A stretch of 64,000 bases of DNA from Globisporangium splendens (lineage: Eukaryota > Oomycota > Peronosporomycetes > Pythiales > Pythiaceae), in assembly GCA_006386115.1 (NCBI GenBank), contig VFIW01000150.1:23811-87810 (forward strand), read 5' to 3'. Each line of letters opens with the position of its first letter. Within the stretch, counting starts at the first letter, position 1. The position numbers and the translations under genes are program-made. Below the pieces are notes generated by a model. That model was not told where the DNA came from. It ran no database searches and saw nothing but the letters and a program-made list of their open reading frames with translations. Of this stretch, positions 22,585 through 33,069 are shown in pieces.

Positions 22585-23188
22585 TGATGAGACAGAAACG
22601 GCGCTCGAGAATTTGGCTCCAAATTAGTATCGGCCACTCTTTCTTCTGAATATTCATTCATAGAGGTCATCAATCAACTACAGAAACGCAAGTAGCTACT
22701 TTTATCCCTTGGTACTTCAGTAGATATATTAATCAGTAGAGGAATATCAAGAAGGAGGCGAAAATCGTTCCGTCAGTCACTGTACCCTACAGTGTGGACA
22801 CACACAAAGGAAACGATGCCACATCAAGGTACAGTGTACCACTTGAACATAGATGACGCACCCCGTGTCACTGATTTGCTGTCGTTGCTTCCAAACGCCA
22901 TGTCCATCTGCTCTGCACACCTTTTTACCATTCTGGTTTTGGCAGAAACCAAGTGGATGCGACCTGTTTCGCCTTGCAAACTCACATAGAGAGCGGACAA
23001 AGCAAACGACCTCCAAAGCTTCCTAACAGTTTGAATTGGTTGCTTTACAATCGCTGCTGCTTATCCACTCCATGCACACGATGCAAAAAAGCAGAGCACT
23101 CCATCGGTGAAGGCAATGCGGTCGGTGCTTCTTCGTCTTCTTAGATCCACCCAATGTGCCAACCCTCTAGTCTACCATCGTGCGCTCT
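22585..23188. other. Intergenic
   Basis: Upstream of the ankyrin gene and downstream of the aminopeptidase gene. No coding region or repeat recognised. Confidence 0.6.
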
Positions 23189-25414
23189 TTAACGGCGCTT
23201 GGTGATCGCAACGACGGTGGCGACAACCGCAGCACTGATGACCACAGCGGCCACAGGCGAGTAGCCCGCGTACGCTGGAGGGATGCCGAGCCACTTGGCG
23301 AGACGCGCGTTCAGATTGACGTCGTGGTGCTCGATCTTCTTCTGCACCACCTTTGGCTGCTGCTGCTTCTCGTCGCTCTCGGTCACGATCACTTCCTTCT
23401 GGACGTGGGCCACGCCGTCAGCACCGATCTTCGTGATCGTCTTCGTCGTCGTCGTCGTCGTCTTGGTCTTCTTGGCCGGTGAGGCGGCCGTCACGGTCGT
23501 CTTCGTGACCGTAGTAGTTGCGGACGAAGCAGTCGAAGAAGCCGCAGCCGCTGGTTTGGACGCCTCGTCAATGTCGCGCTGGATCATCTTGGCCGCGATC
23601 GGGTGGTACAACGTCTTGGCCGTGGCAAAGATCTTGTCGGCCTCAACGGTGCCAACGGCTTTGCACAAGTCACGGAAGAGCGGACGAATGTACTTCATGC
23701 GACCCTGCTCGTGCAGGAACGCGACGGTCTTGTCCAGCAAACGCAGGTCCTTGGAGCGTAGGAAGAGCGTGAACCAACGGAAGCGCAGCTCCGCATTGTG
23801 CGTCGTGCTCAGGTGCTTGTGGCAGAACTCGTCGATCGCATCCAAGTGCGCCGCAGGGAACGCGATACTCTTCTCCGACTGGTTCAGGAGCAGCGTATCG
23901 AGCAGCAGGATCCAGAGCGTCGCAGGCCACTTCTTAAGCGCGTGCGCGCTGATGCCGACCCACTTCTCCGAGTCCGCGCTTGCGATCATCACTTCGGCTA
24001 GCGAGATTGCCTGCGCCGTGCGCGTGTTGTCGAACGTCGACGCGACGTGCGGCATACCCGGTGTGTGGAACCACGCCTGCCAGTCGATCTGCGCGATCGC
24101 CTCGCGCTTGTCCACGGTCTCCGTGAAGTACGTCGTGAAAAACGCGCGGAAATCCTCCGACGTCAGCGTCTTGAAGCGGAAGTTCTTGATGTACGCCTTG
24201 GCGAACTCGTCAAACACGGCGTGGCCGCCCACGACCGTGTTGAGGTAGTGCAGAAAGTTGAAGCCCTTCTCGTACGGGATGGACGAGAACACTTCGTCCG
24301 GGTCCACACCGTCGACGTCCGGCACCAAGTGCGTGTACGGGTGCGTGGCACCAAAGTCCTCGACGGACTCGACCAAGTCGCGCAGCCCCGTGGTCGCCTT
24401 GAGGTCGTACGCCAACGGATCGTTGTAGATGCGCGCCTGGATCTTGCGCTCGAGCCACATGGTCCAGCCCTCGTTGAGCCAGAAATCGCGCCACGAGTGG
24501 TTCGTGACCAGGTTGCCCGTCCACGAGTGCGAGATCTCGTGGGCCACGACGTCCGCGAGCGAACGATCGCCCGCCAGCAGCGTCGGCGTCACGAACGTCA
24601 GGCACGGGTTCTCCATGCCGCCGTACGGAAACGACGGTGGCAAACACACGAGATCATATCGCTTCCACACGTACTCCTGGCCCGTGATTTCCTCGGCGTG
24701 GGTCAAAAATTCTTCCGTCTGTGCGAACTCGTGCGCGGCCTTGGCCACGACGCTCGGCTCGGCCCACACACGGCTGCGGGGTCCCAATTCCGCAGATTCC
24801 AAACGACCAGCAGCGATCGCGAGCAAGTACGACGGGATCGGCACTTCCTGCGAGAACGAGACCACGCGCTTGCCGTTCGACGCCTTCGGCTGCTTCTTGT
24901 TGGCGATCGCGCTTAGCAGCACGGTCGTCCACTCGGGAACGGTCACGTGCGCCGTGTACGTGAACTTGGCCGAGGGCGTATCTGGCGCTGGCACGATGCT
25001 GCGCGCGTGGATAGCCTGGCACTGCGTGAACAGGTACGGGTGCGTCTTGCCGGCCGTGAGCTCCTTTGGAAGCCACTGGAGACCGCTCGACGCGGCCGTG
25101 GTCGCGTACTGCACCTTGACCTTCTTGGCGTCGGACGTGATCGGGACCACGAGTGCCGAACCGAACACGGCGTCGGACTCCAGCAGCTCAAAGTCGACCT
25201 GCTTGCCGTCCACGAACGTCTTCTCCACGCTCAGGTGGTTCGTGTCGAGCACGACGACAGGCGACTCGCTCGCACCATTGTACGTGAACGTGTACTCGGC
25301 ACTGCCCTTGAGCTGCTGCGCGGCAAAGTCGATCTCGATGGTCCAGTCCAGGTGCTGGAACGTCACTTCGCTCAGGTTGGCGTACGAGTGCAGCGAGAGC
25401 GCGCGCTTGACCAT
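23189..25414 (-). CDS. M1 aminopeptidase / LTA4-hydrolase-like, tail-anchored
   Basis: A 741-residue zinc metallopeptidase of family M1, closest in motifs to leukotriene A4 hydrolase and aminopeptidase B. The substrate-binding GGMEN motif is at 265-269 (PYGGMENPCLTFVTP). The zinc site HEISH is at 292-296 and the third ligand Glu315 lies in LNEGW. The catalytic Tyr381 is in IPYEKG. A helical LTA4-hydrolase-type C-terminal domain follows to about residue 635. Unlike soluble family members it continues with a Thr/Lys-rich linker (about 638-700) and a hydrophobic stretch, SPVAAVVISAAVVATVVAI, followed by TKRR at the very C-terminus. This looks like a tail anchor with the enzyme facing the cytosol. 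It is a single exon with its ATG at 25414. It probably trims N-terminal residues of peptides; epoxide hydrolase activity cannot be judged. Confidence 0.92.
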   Translation of the reverse strand: MVKRALSLHSYANLSEVTFQHLDWTIEIDFAAQQLKGSAEYTFTYNGASESPVVVLDTNHLSVEKTFVDGKQVDFELLESDAVFGSALVVPITSDAKKVKVQYATTAASSGLQWLPKELTAGKTHPYLFTQCQAIHARSIVPAPDTPSAKFTYTAHVTVPEWTTVLLSAIANKKQPKASNGKRVVSFSQEVPIPSYLLAIAAGRLESAELGPRSRVWAEPSVVAKAAHEFAQTEEFLTHAEEITGQEYVWKRYDLVCLPPSFPYGGMENPCLTFVTPTLLAGDRSLADVVAHEISHSWTGNLVTNHSWRDFWLNEGWTMWLERKIQARIYNDPLAYDLKATTGLRDLVESVEDFGATHPYTHLVPDVDGVDPDEVFSSIPYEKGFNFLHYLNTVVGGHAVFDEFAKAYIKNFRFKTLTSEDFRAFFTTYFTETVDKREAIAQIDWQAWFHTPGMPHVASTFDNTRTAQAISLAEVMIASADSEKWVGISAHALKKWPATLWILLLDTLLLNQSEKSIAFPAAHLDAIDEFCHKHLSTTHNAELRFRWFTLFLRSKDLRLLDKTVAFLHEQGRMKYIRPLFRDLCKAVGTVEADKIFATAKTLYHPIAAKMIQRDIDEASKPAAAASSTASSATTTVTKTTVTAASPAKKTKTTTTTTKTITKIGADGVAHVQKEVIVTESDEKQQQPKVVQKKIEHHDVNLNARLAKWLGIPPAYAGYSPVAAVVISAAVVATVVAITKRR

Positions 25415-26261
25415 GATGACTCACAAAGTGTCTCTAGTGCCCGAGGCTCTTGTGCTCTGCAGCGCGAATGCGGAAATGAACCGAGTTCTCGACATCCGCG
25501 CATTCTTTTCCTTCCAAACCCACTCATCTCAGTTTGAAGGGGGGGGGGGATGAGAGGTGTACCTAGTTTTGTGTGGATACCTTGTGCACTGCATCGCGTT
25601 TTGGGAACAAATGTTGATTGGTGTGAACAGAGTGATGGTCGGTAGGACAAAATGGAGGGGGATACATGGCTAGAAATGCAATTTACGATAAGAATCCGAG
25701 TTGACACCAGCTGGTTGTATACGAATTCTGTGGTGGCAGACAATTTTGCTGAGAATAAATGTGGGCAAAAGGATAACTGATACAAAAGAGGTCCACAGAA
25801 TCAGAATGATGAGAACGGATGCTTTTCAAGAGCTCCAGAGGCTCTCCCAGATCGTTATTGTTTCTAGAGCGCTCTGTGATCGTCCTTCAAGAGAAAGTAA
25901 TCATTTTGCAGATGAGTTTCATAGTTTTTCCAGCAGAATTATAAACTTCCCTCTGTAATCACGGTTCGTGAGAGAGATGGTTATTTGGATGTCATTCCCC
26001 TCCAATACCTGATCACATATCGATTATCACCACACAGATGTTGACAAGACACACAAACTCGCATCGCATCTTCTACAACTCATTAGTAACCCACCATGCA
26101 GCCTCATAAACTGCACAATGCACAACCTATCAAACAACATATTGTCTCTTGCAAGAAGATCCAACAGAAGCATCCCAATCCCCATCACACAAGTAAAAGC
26201 AGCACAATCGTGAGCATGGACACCACCACAGCGAGGTTCCTCTGCGCGAGTTAACACCAGC
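25415..26261. other. Intergenic
   Basis: Promoter side of the aminopeptidase gene. It includes a run of ten G at 25541-25550. No gene is recognised, and no trace of the missing N-terminal part of the lipase pseudogene was found here. Confidence 0.55.
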
Positions 26262-26950
26262 AGACAGCACGGCGCACGCCGAGAGGTTCCAGTTCTTTGT
26301 GGACGACACGAACGACTTCGTCACGTTTGCGCAGGACAGCATCTTCCCGCAGACGACGTCGGGAGCCAACACGCCACGCGGTGTGCATCTGCCGCTAATT
26401 CTCGCGGGTGCGTCGTTCGGCACTCTCGTCGCGCTGCACACGTCCCTTGCAGGTACGCACACTTTCAACGCGATGTGCCTCGTGTTACTAGCAATATCGG
26501 TCGAGTGGACGCCGCTGCTGCGCGTGCAGGCGCTTTCGCAAAGCCGCTGTGCTCCCAAAGACACGCGTCGTGTCTGCAGTGAAGTCCGAGTTTACCTGCC
26601 GTGACCCGGCGTTCGTCGTCGACTTCATGAACGATCCGCTGACGGTGGGCGAGCACATGACGCTGCGCGCATGCGTGGCGCTCCAGAAAGCACCCGAGGT
26701 CGTGGACTCGACGAGCACGTTCCGCCAGATGCTGTTCATGATGGGCTCGGTAGACCACGTCACGAGTCTCTCGCTCGCCGTCGAGTGCTTTGCCAAAATG
26801 CAGGACAAGAACGAGCAGTTCAAGGTCTTCGACGGACTCTATCACGCGCTCTTCGACGACCTGGAGAAGAACCTCGTGTTCGAGTTTCTCCTCGACTGGC
26901 TGCATGCGCGATTCCCGGAGCCGATGATCGTCCACAGTGGCAGTGCGTGA
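26262..26950 (+). pseudogene. Lipase-like alpha/beta hydrolase pseudogene, copy B
   Basis: This is homologous to the intact hydrolases at 7481-8593 and 27350-28417 but lacks about the first 110 residues, including the HG oxyanion motif. Homology begins at AERFQFFVDDTNDFVTF. The nucleophile elbow (G-A-S-F-G), acid (MMGSVDHV) and base (LYHALFDD) motifs survive. A missing base near 26533 (GCGCTTTCGC; the paralogue alignment needs one more T) moves the rest into another frame, which stays open to 26950. It faces the intact copy C tail to tail 400 bases away, suggesting local duplication. An exon upstream cannot be fully excluded, but the frameshift argues for a dead gene. Confidence 0.75.
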
Positions 26951-27349
26951 GTGAGTTTGAAGCACTGGTCTACGACAGGCGACGTTGCAGCAAAGATGGC
27001 GCCTTTCGTCAGTTAAGAAAGGGCGATTCTGGGGAGGGGTTGTAATGCCACCGAAAACGAGAAAGGCGGGTGTGGCGAACGAGCGACTCACTTTATCGGA
27101 ACAAAGAGGATGGTAGAGCAGAGTTGAAAACGACGCTGTCTGTGCAAATGGAAGTCTTGTTACTACTGTTAGGCTATCTCACTCCTGTCTTACAGTTCGT
27201 TGCAAGCAACAGAATCATGGCGTTTGAACAGCGCTGAGCGCTGGACTCGCCTCAGTGCGATTCCTATAATCTGAATACCACTGTTCGCTTCACCATGGCC
27301 GCTCCATGCGTATCTGTGACGGTGCTAACCGATCTTTGTCTGTGCTTTG
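26951..27349. other. Spacer between convergent lipase copies
   Basis: Shared 3' flank of copies B and C. Nothing recognised. Confidence 0.6.
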
Positions 27350-28417
27350 TCATGTACTGGTACGCGGTCGCCTCACTGGAAAGCGCGCCTGCAGCCACGT
27401 CATGAGGTACTCGAACACTTCGTCCTTCTCAGGGTCATCGAACAGTGAGTGGTACATGCCGGGGAACGCCTTGAATTGTTTGTCTCGGTTCCGGATTCGC
27501 TCAAAGAACGCGACGGCGACGGGGAGACTCGAGAGCTGGTCGGCTGAGCCCATCATGAAGAGCACAGGCGCGGTGCAGAACGCGCTCTCGGCGTCGAAAA
27601 GCGCTTGATCCTGCTGCAAAGACATAAATGCCTTGAGCGTCTCTGCACCCATACGCACGGTCATGAACTTTTCCGGGACCGCCAGTGGATCACTGAACAG
27701 GTCGTCGAGGAGCGCCGGATCGCGGCAAAGCATCTCGTAGTTGCTCGCTGGCACGATGCGTGCGCGTGGGGCGAGAGCCGACAGCGGCTTGGCGAAAAAC
27801 GACTGGAAGCGCAGGATCGGCGACAAGTCCACAGCCACAGTAGGCGCGACCAGGAAGATGCCGTCGAAGCGGTGCTGCCCTGTTAACACGGTGTGGAGCG
27901 CGACCAGCGTGCCGTAGGAATACCCACCGAGTATCAACGGCGGTCTGGCGCCGGCATCGCTTTCTCCTGCTGCGGCGTTGTCGCTCTTGGGCAGCATCTT
28001 AGGCAAGATCTGACGCTTGGCGAACGCGACGAACTCGTTCGTGTCGTCGACAAAGTACCGGAACTTGCGCGCATGTGCGCGGCGCCTGTGCTCGCAGGAC
28101 TCGCTCTGTCCATGGCTCAGCAGGTCGTACGCGACGACGCCAAAGCCGTGCTCGCAGAGCTGCTCGTACACGTGGAAGCAGCGGCGAGCGTGGTCCCCGA
28201 GCCCATGCAGGTAGACAACCACGCCCCGCAGCGGCGTGTGCGTGTCGTCGTCTTCCTGGGGGAAGAGCGAGAGGTACGAGAGCGATTGGCCGCGGCGGTT
28301 GCGGAAGAAGCCCTCGGAGTGGCGCAGCGACGCAGGCATGTCCGCCGACCGCCACGAGCTCGGCACGCTCTCGCGCAGAGAGTCGATGCTGATGCGCACG
28401 GTCGACGACGTCGACAT
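27350..28417 (-). CDS. Monoacylglycerol-lipase-like alpha/beta hydrolase, copy C
   Basis: A 355-residue intact paralogue of the gene at 7481-8593, starting MSTSSTVRISIDSL and sharing long blocks (EGFFRNRRGQSLSY, AYDLLSHGQS). The triad is Ser167 in G-Y-S-Y-G, Asp293 in MMGSADQL and His323 in MYHSLFDDP, and the HG motif is VYLHGLGDHA. The open frame extends 31 codons upstream, but the shared N-terminal Met supports the ATG at 28417. It is a single exon with no signal peptide. It probably acts on monoacylglycerols or lysophospholipids in the cytosol; the exact substrate is unknown. Confidence 0.9.
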   Translation of the reverse strand: MSTSSTVRISIDSLRESVPSSWRSADMPASLRHSEGFFRNRRGQSLSYLSLFPQEDDDTHTPLRGVVVYLHGLGDHARRCFHVYEQLCEHGFGVVAYDLLSHGQSESCEHRRRAHARKFRYFVDDTNEFVAFAKRQILPKMLPKSDNAAAGESDAGARPPLILGGYSYGTLVALHTVLTGQHRFDGIFLVAPTVAVDLSPILRFQSFFAKPLSALAPRARIVPASNYEMLCRDPALLDDLFSDPLAVPEKFMTVRMGAETLKAFMSLQQDQALFDAESAFCTAPVLFMMGSADQLSSLPVAVAFFERIRNRDKQFKAFPGMYHSLFDDPEKDEVFEYLMTWLQARFPVRRPRTST

Positions 28418-28683
28418 GAGTCGCAGTGTGCTGTCGTATTCTGTGTTTTCATGGTCGCAGCTGGAAAAGTGACACGAGTCGAGATTGTGAGAATACGTTT
28501 GAACAGGCAAATGATTTTGTACAGGCTTGAGAGAAGGTTCTGAGCATGTATTGGAGCACTGATGTGCGAACTATTTAATACAAGATTATAGATTATTGAA
28601 CGTTAGGCAACTGGCTCGACAGTCCTGAAAAGTCCTATGGTACATACCAAAATTCACCCAGTGGGTAAAACAGCATTGCACGA
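28418..28683. other. Upstream region of lipase copy C
   Basis: Short intergenic stretch ending in the first target duplication of the neighbouring LINE (GCATTGCACGA, 28673-28683). Confidence 0.6.
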
Positions 28684-29352
28684 AGTGACAGGCTTCTTTT
28701 GGCGATGGATGAACCGAACATTGACGGAGCAAACACTCAACCTCTTCCTGCCTCATAGGTGGTGCACGCGGCAACACAGGTCCAGGAGGCAGCGGTTGGG
28801 CACTCATCTTCCTGAATGAACGCAGCAATCGATGGGGGCTCAAAGCATGCATACATGGGACCTCAAGCCACGAACAATTGGTGCAAACACAGCGCACTGA
28901 AAGATGGTCTGGCAAACAGTGCACACTACCTACAGCATTATGAAGTCAAAATGGAAGTCTTCGGAGATAGCCATACGACTATTGCAGCCCAGGACAGGTT
29001 CGCTTCAATACGTCAGACCAAGTTGCAGCCACTAGCAGTTCGGGTAAATCAAATCATCGCCAACTTTGTGTGGACCTCCTGGAATCACACAAAACGAGAA
29101 CAAAACAAAATGGCCGATCTTCTCGTCAACATGGCAGTGAGCTCCAAGAATGCGAAGATACTCACTGACGAATCTCGGGGAAATGATCCAGTTCTTATGT
29201 CCCAAGTCGCAGCTCTACTCGACAATGATATCGGTGCCACACTGTCAAAAATGAGAAACACGTCACTTTCAGCAGTGTCAATGAGACTCAGGAATTCTTA
29301 ACCTGTATGTAGATCATAAGTTAAATAGAACTGCCTTTTCTCTCTCTCTCCC
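28684..29352 (+). mobile_element. LINE family 2, longest copy, with 11-bp target duplication
   Basis: A 5'-truncated non-LTR element carrying the RNase H domain. The first motif (GGARGNTGPGGSG) lies near 28757-28795 in one frame; the rest (TNNWCKHSALKDGL, VFGDSHTTIA, NKMADLLVNMA) lies in another frame, so there is a frameshift between them. At the position of the catalytic Glu the sequence reads WCKH, so the active site is lost. The 3' end matches the other copies and finishes in a CT repeat. Flanking direct repeats GCATTGCACGA are at 28673-28683 and 29353-29363. Confidence 0.85.
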
Positions 29353-30560
29353 GCATTGCACGACGAAGGGTTCTCCCGGACGATATTTCTTCACGAGACG
29401 CTTTGTTCCAACGACGTAATTCCATGAATAATCCCAATTTCATTATGTATAAACTCCACAGTTTGCGCTCTAGTTGTGACGACACCTACTGTTTGAGTAC
29501 GGGTGCACTAAACTACAAGACGCAGAGGAAAGCGCCTGCAGCTTTAGACTGCACACAAACTTGACGAGAACGAAGAAGCACACTTGAGTTCCACGGAGCA
29601 AATGTGAGGTTGAGGGTGAAATGCTCACACAGCATAAAACCACCCTCTGAGGTTATGTCTGCATGCAGCTCAGTAAGTTAAGCTACTTCACTAGCACGTT
29701 TCCCTCAGATTGTTCTCTCGAACCTCACTACGAAATCTCTGAACCAACGATCACATCAACTTGACCACATCCATCACTGCACGTCGTAGAGTGTGAACCA
29801 TATCGAAGTTACACCACAGATCCGATCACGATATCACTTGACTCGGTCATCACCATATCATCAACTGGTGCCTTCCCAACCCCCCAGCAGAACTGACACG
29901 AACGGTGAGTGCATGTTCCACTGCAGAATGAGTTGACCGTCGGCTCACCTGGCAAAAACCAGCCAAGAGAGGCAGAAGGTTCGCACTCAGCACCGCCAAC
30001 TTGATGAAGAGCAGACTCTTAATGTTGGCGTTCGCGCGCAGCGACAGGTCCGAAGCGAAGAAATCGGCAAGCGTCTGTGCGTTGCTGAACTCCTCGGAAG
30101 AGATAGCTAAGAACCCGCGAAACGAGTGCATCAAGCAGAAAAGTATCAGGGACAGGCCAAACAACACATCACTGCAGCGCCGACACAGCAACTTGGCAAT
30201 TAGATTGAGAAAACAGTAGTAACAGAACATCACTCCGACGATTGCCGGTATGAGACTCGCTCCGTTGAAGAACTGAGTCGCGCTCCCCAGGATTCATTGA
30301 ACGAAACTGCACAGCTAGTCCACTGCTTCACCTGTACGCATATCGAATCGCTGTCGAGTGACACCAAAATCTGGGTGTGAACTGGCTGCAATTACATTCG
30401 AATACCTTACTCATATCTTTACGTTACTCCACCCACATGCACTAATGGATACAGTAGCAGCAGCGAGTGGCGGCGTGTGCGGTTGACTGGATCCACGCTT
30501 GGTGTGGAGACTGCGTATGTGAATGACACCGACGGGACTTGAGCGCTCCCTCTCTCGCAA
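29353..30560. other. Intergenic with a possible membrane-protein exon
   Basis: Apart from the possible exon at 29949-30292, no gene or repeat is recognised. Confidence 0.5.
29949..30292 (-). pseudogene. Possible exon or remnant of a polytopic membrane protein
   Basis: On the minus strand this frame encodes alternating hydrophobic and polar runs with a strongly protein-like look (IPAIVGVMFCYYCFLNLIAK, DVLFGLSLILFCLMHSF, IKLAVLSANLLPLLAGF), about three membrane helices. It ends exactly at a good donor (CAG/GTGAGC, 29949/29948). Upstream it is blocked by TGA at 30293-30295, though possible acceptors lie just inside. No Met start or further exon could be assembled, so it is either one exon of an intron-containing gene or a remnant. 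The family is not recognised. Confidence 0.35.
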
Positions 30561-30767
30561 AATACGTAGAGTGATGGCGTGGGTCTGCGTGCGCCATCAC
30601 GACATTCGTTGCCGCTGAGGGCTTCGTGCACGCGCGATGCTGCAATCAGTAAACTAACGAGAGAGCGAATGATGAGCCGTTGCGGAATTGGCATACCTAG
30701 TGGCAATGCATCCAAGTAAAATAGGAGTCGTTATGAGCCAAAAGCTACTGACTGGCACAAGCAATCC

Positions 30768-30935
30768 GCAGTTTCACAGAATAGATATTTTGCAACAATA
30801 GCCAACAAACGACCATCACTCCTTCCAACTGAGACTTCAATTTTTTACAAAAATGGACAGGAAACAACCATCATTCATGGCCAACTTCAACTGCTGCTTT
30901 ACAAAAATGAACATAACAACGAACAACACTCCTGT
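30768..30935 (+). repeat. Array of 55-bp motif upstream of LPMO copy 1
   Basis: Two complete units and flanking partial ones, with a step of 55 bases (CCATCA at 30813 and 30868, degenerate third at 30924). Each unit reads CCATCAYTC, about 5 bases, CAACTTCAACT or a variant, a spacer, TTTACAAAAATGGACA and an AACAA run. It lies about 1 kb upstream of the LPMO start. Confidence 0.75.
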
Positions 30936-31884
30936 TTTTTTCTTCGTCTCAAGTGTGCCGTCACGCCATTCACTCTTTCGACTCCCGCTGCCTAGGTTGG
31001 CTTCGCATCAGACACCGATATTGCCCCGCTCGTCGTGTGCCACCACAAGCTCCACGCCATCCAGCCGCTCGACGACGCACTCGGTGTGTGTTCGAGTGTG
31101 CGGACTGGTGATATAGAGCATTCTTGCGTCACTCTTGGCACGTTCCAACTTCTGATATCTGACCCGGGCTTTGCACTGGAGCTATAACTTTGGGTTTTAA
31201 GTGAGGAAGAATGGGCAGAGAGCCATAAATGGCTGGCTCACGTCAGCTGTTCGCTTTCATGGAAGAATTGAAGGATAGTCAGCGCGAAATGATGGACACG
31301 CTCACTGATCAGCCTTCGAGATTGTTTTGCCAGAAATCGAACATCATGAAACGATTTACGCCACATGGAAGTCAGTCTGTCTTGTAAGGAAGAAACGTCG
31401 AGGCTACTTCGCTCCTGGCTCTGACCATTTGCACCGTTTATCCTTCTGGAAAAGTGTCGAAAGACGTTGTTCATTTTGAGCATTTCAACATCCATTGAAG
31501 CTAAAGGGACACAACGAACACCAACAATCGACCAACAGCGAACTGGATAGTATTTTGGCTGCGCTCACGCGAAAGAAAACGCAAAAGCGAATGGACATTG
31601 ACGGAGCTTGCGTTCCTGACATTTTCCTGTCGTGTTCGCCTCGAAATGAAGCCATAGAAGGAGACGAAAAAGAAAAAGAAAAAGTCATCAAGCGCCATCG
31701 CCATCTGTCCAATTCCTACTACGCTCTGGCTTCTCCGAGTCACTTGCCTCGTGCACCCAGACGAAGTTCGCTTCTTGCACCCGATGACCACTTCGAAATC
31801 TGCTCTCGTGGCCGCAAGCAGTAGCAAGCCACATCCTCATACAAGTCCACGTCCATTCTCTCTCCATCTCTTTCCCCGACAAAC
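30936..31884. other. Upstream region of LPMO copy 1
   Basis: The stretch 31200-31480 matches a region upstream of LPMO copy 3 that there reads as an open frame (EWLAHINSMTFIEELK), but here it is broken by stops. From about 31494 to the LPMO ATG the sequence is almost identical in all three copies and includes an ATG-initiated frame of 77 codons (31591-31824, starting MDIDGACVPD) ending 60 bases before the LPMO start. This may be a small upstream gene or only the conserved promoter and leader. Confidence 0.5.
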
Positions 31885-33069
31885 ATGGTTCGCCTTCTCC
31901 AATCGTCTCTCGGTGTGTCTACCACGACGGCTGCTGCTGTCTGTGCCGCCATCGTGGGTCTCAGCCTCTCGCCCGTTGAGGTCGACGCCCACGGGTTCAT
32001 CACGGCGCCGATGCCCGAGTTCTACGACGGCGTCATGAAGACCAACTTCATCGCCAAGATGAACCCGGCGTTCCCGGGCAAGTTCAACGACAACCCGCAG
32101 GCCAATGTCGACACGTTCGCGAAGGCGTTCCAGACCAGCGGACAGTATGCGACGTTGCGAGATTTGCTCAAGGACCACGGCGAGGACTGCGGCTACACGA
32201 AGCTCGACGCCGCGCCGAAGCCGATCCCGAGCGACGGGATGGTTTTGTGGCAAAACCCGGACACGAACGAAGGCTTCGTGCCGTCGCACACGGTAGGATG
32301 GCTATGGTTTATTGGTTGCCTGACTGTGTGTTTGGTTACCCTCTTTTGTTTGCTTATCATTGTGTGTGTGTGTGTCATTGAATCATTTGCAGGGACCGTG
32401 TGAGATCTGGCTGGACGACAAGCGCGTGCTGAGCGACGAGAACTGCGCGGGCCACTTTCCCGGCAACCCGGCGAAGATGAAAGTGGATTTCTCGAGCTGC
32501 ACGAAGAACTGCGTGATGCGCTTCTACTGGCTCACGCTGCAGGAGCCCGCGTGGCAAATCTACAGTGAGTCACCTAGTGTGCACTGTTTTGCTGACAGAA
32601 TTGCTCAATGGATGTTAACGAGAATGTTTGGTGTTTGCTGTTGTGTGTGTGTGTGTGTGTGTGTGTGGCTATCGCAGAGTACTGCATTCCGTTGATTGGA
32701 CGCGGAGGAGAAGTCGGCGCAGAGAGCTACTCGTTCAGCAGCAACAACAACAAGAAGAAGAACGAGAATAACTACGGCAATGGCGGCAACGCGAAGGCGA
32801 ACAGCTACGACCACAATGGCAACATTGGCTACAACGCGAACAACGAGACGACTCAAGCAGTCTCCTCCGATGCGCCAACCCCAACACCGTCGGCGTCATC
32901 GAAGCACTCGGGCGAGTCATCGACGCCAACGCCGACTCCAGAGTCTTCGCAGGGCTATTCGGAGCCAACCTCGACACCTTCGTCAATCCAGTCGGTAGAG
33001 TCGTTTGCCGCTGCGCCAGAGCCAACATACCGGGGCTGCCAGAATGTGCACGGATCGAGAAAACAGTAA
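31885..33069 (+). CDS. Secreted AA17-type LPMO, copy 1
   Basis: Three exons (31885-32292, 32393-32564, 32678-33069) with GT-AG introns of 100 and 113 bases give 323 residues. A signal peptide (about 1-35) ends in VEVDA, leaving His36 as the mature N-terminus (HGFITAPMPEFYDG), the first ligand of the copper histidine brace. The second is the His in PSHTGPCEIWLDDK, formed across intron 1. MRFYWLTLQEPAWQIY matches the segment that carries the axial Tyr. Paired Cys (DENCAGHF, SSCTKNC) fit a secreted fold. This pattern matches oomycete AA17 LPMOs, known to cleave pectic homogalacturonan oxidatively. After the catalytic domain there is an Asn/Lys-rich and Ser/Thr/Pro-rich tail (about 208-310) ending in RGCQNVHGSRKQ. 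The second intron contains a GT repeat. The gene is convergent with ankyrin copy 1. Confidence 0.93.

Noticed and set aside
23283..25553. Several 150-370 codon frames opposite the aminopeptidase gene
   Set aside because: Shadow frames of an intact M1 peptidase with all catalytic motifs; no domain resemblance of their own.
26262..26950. Reading lipase copy B as an intact intron-containing gene
   Set aside because: The frame changes by one base within a block that is continuous in both paralogues, with no GT-AG pair at the spot, and the N-terminal third is missing.
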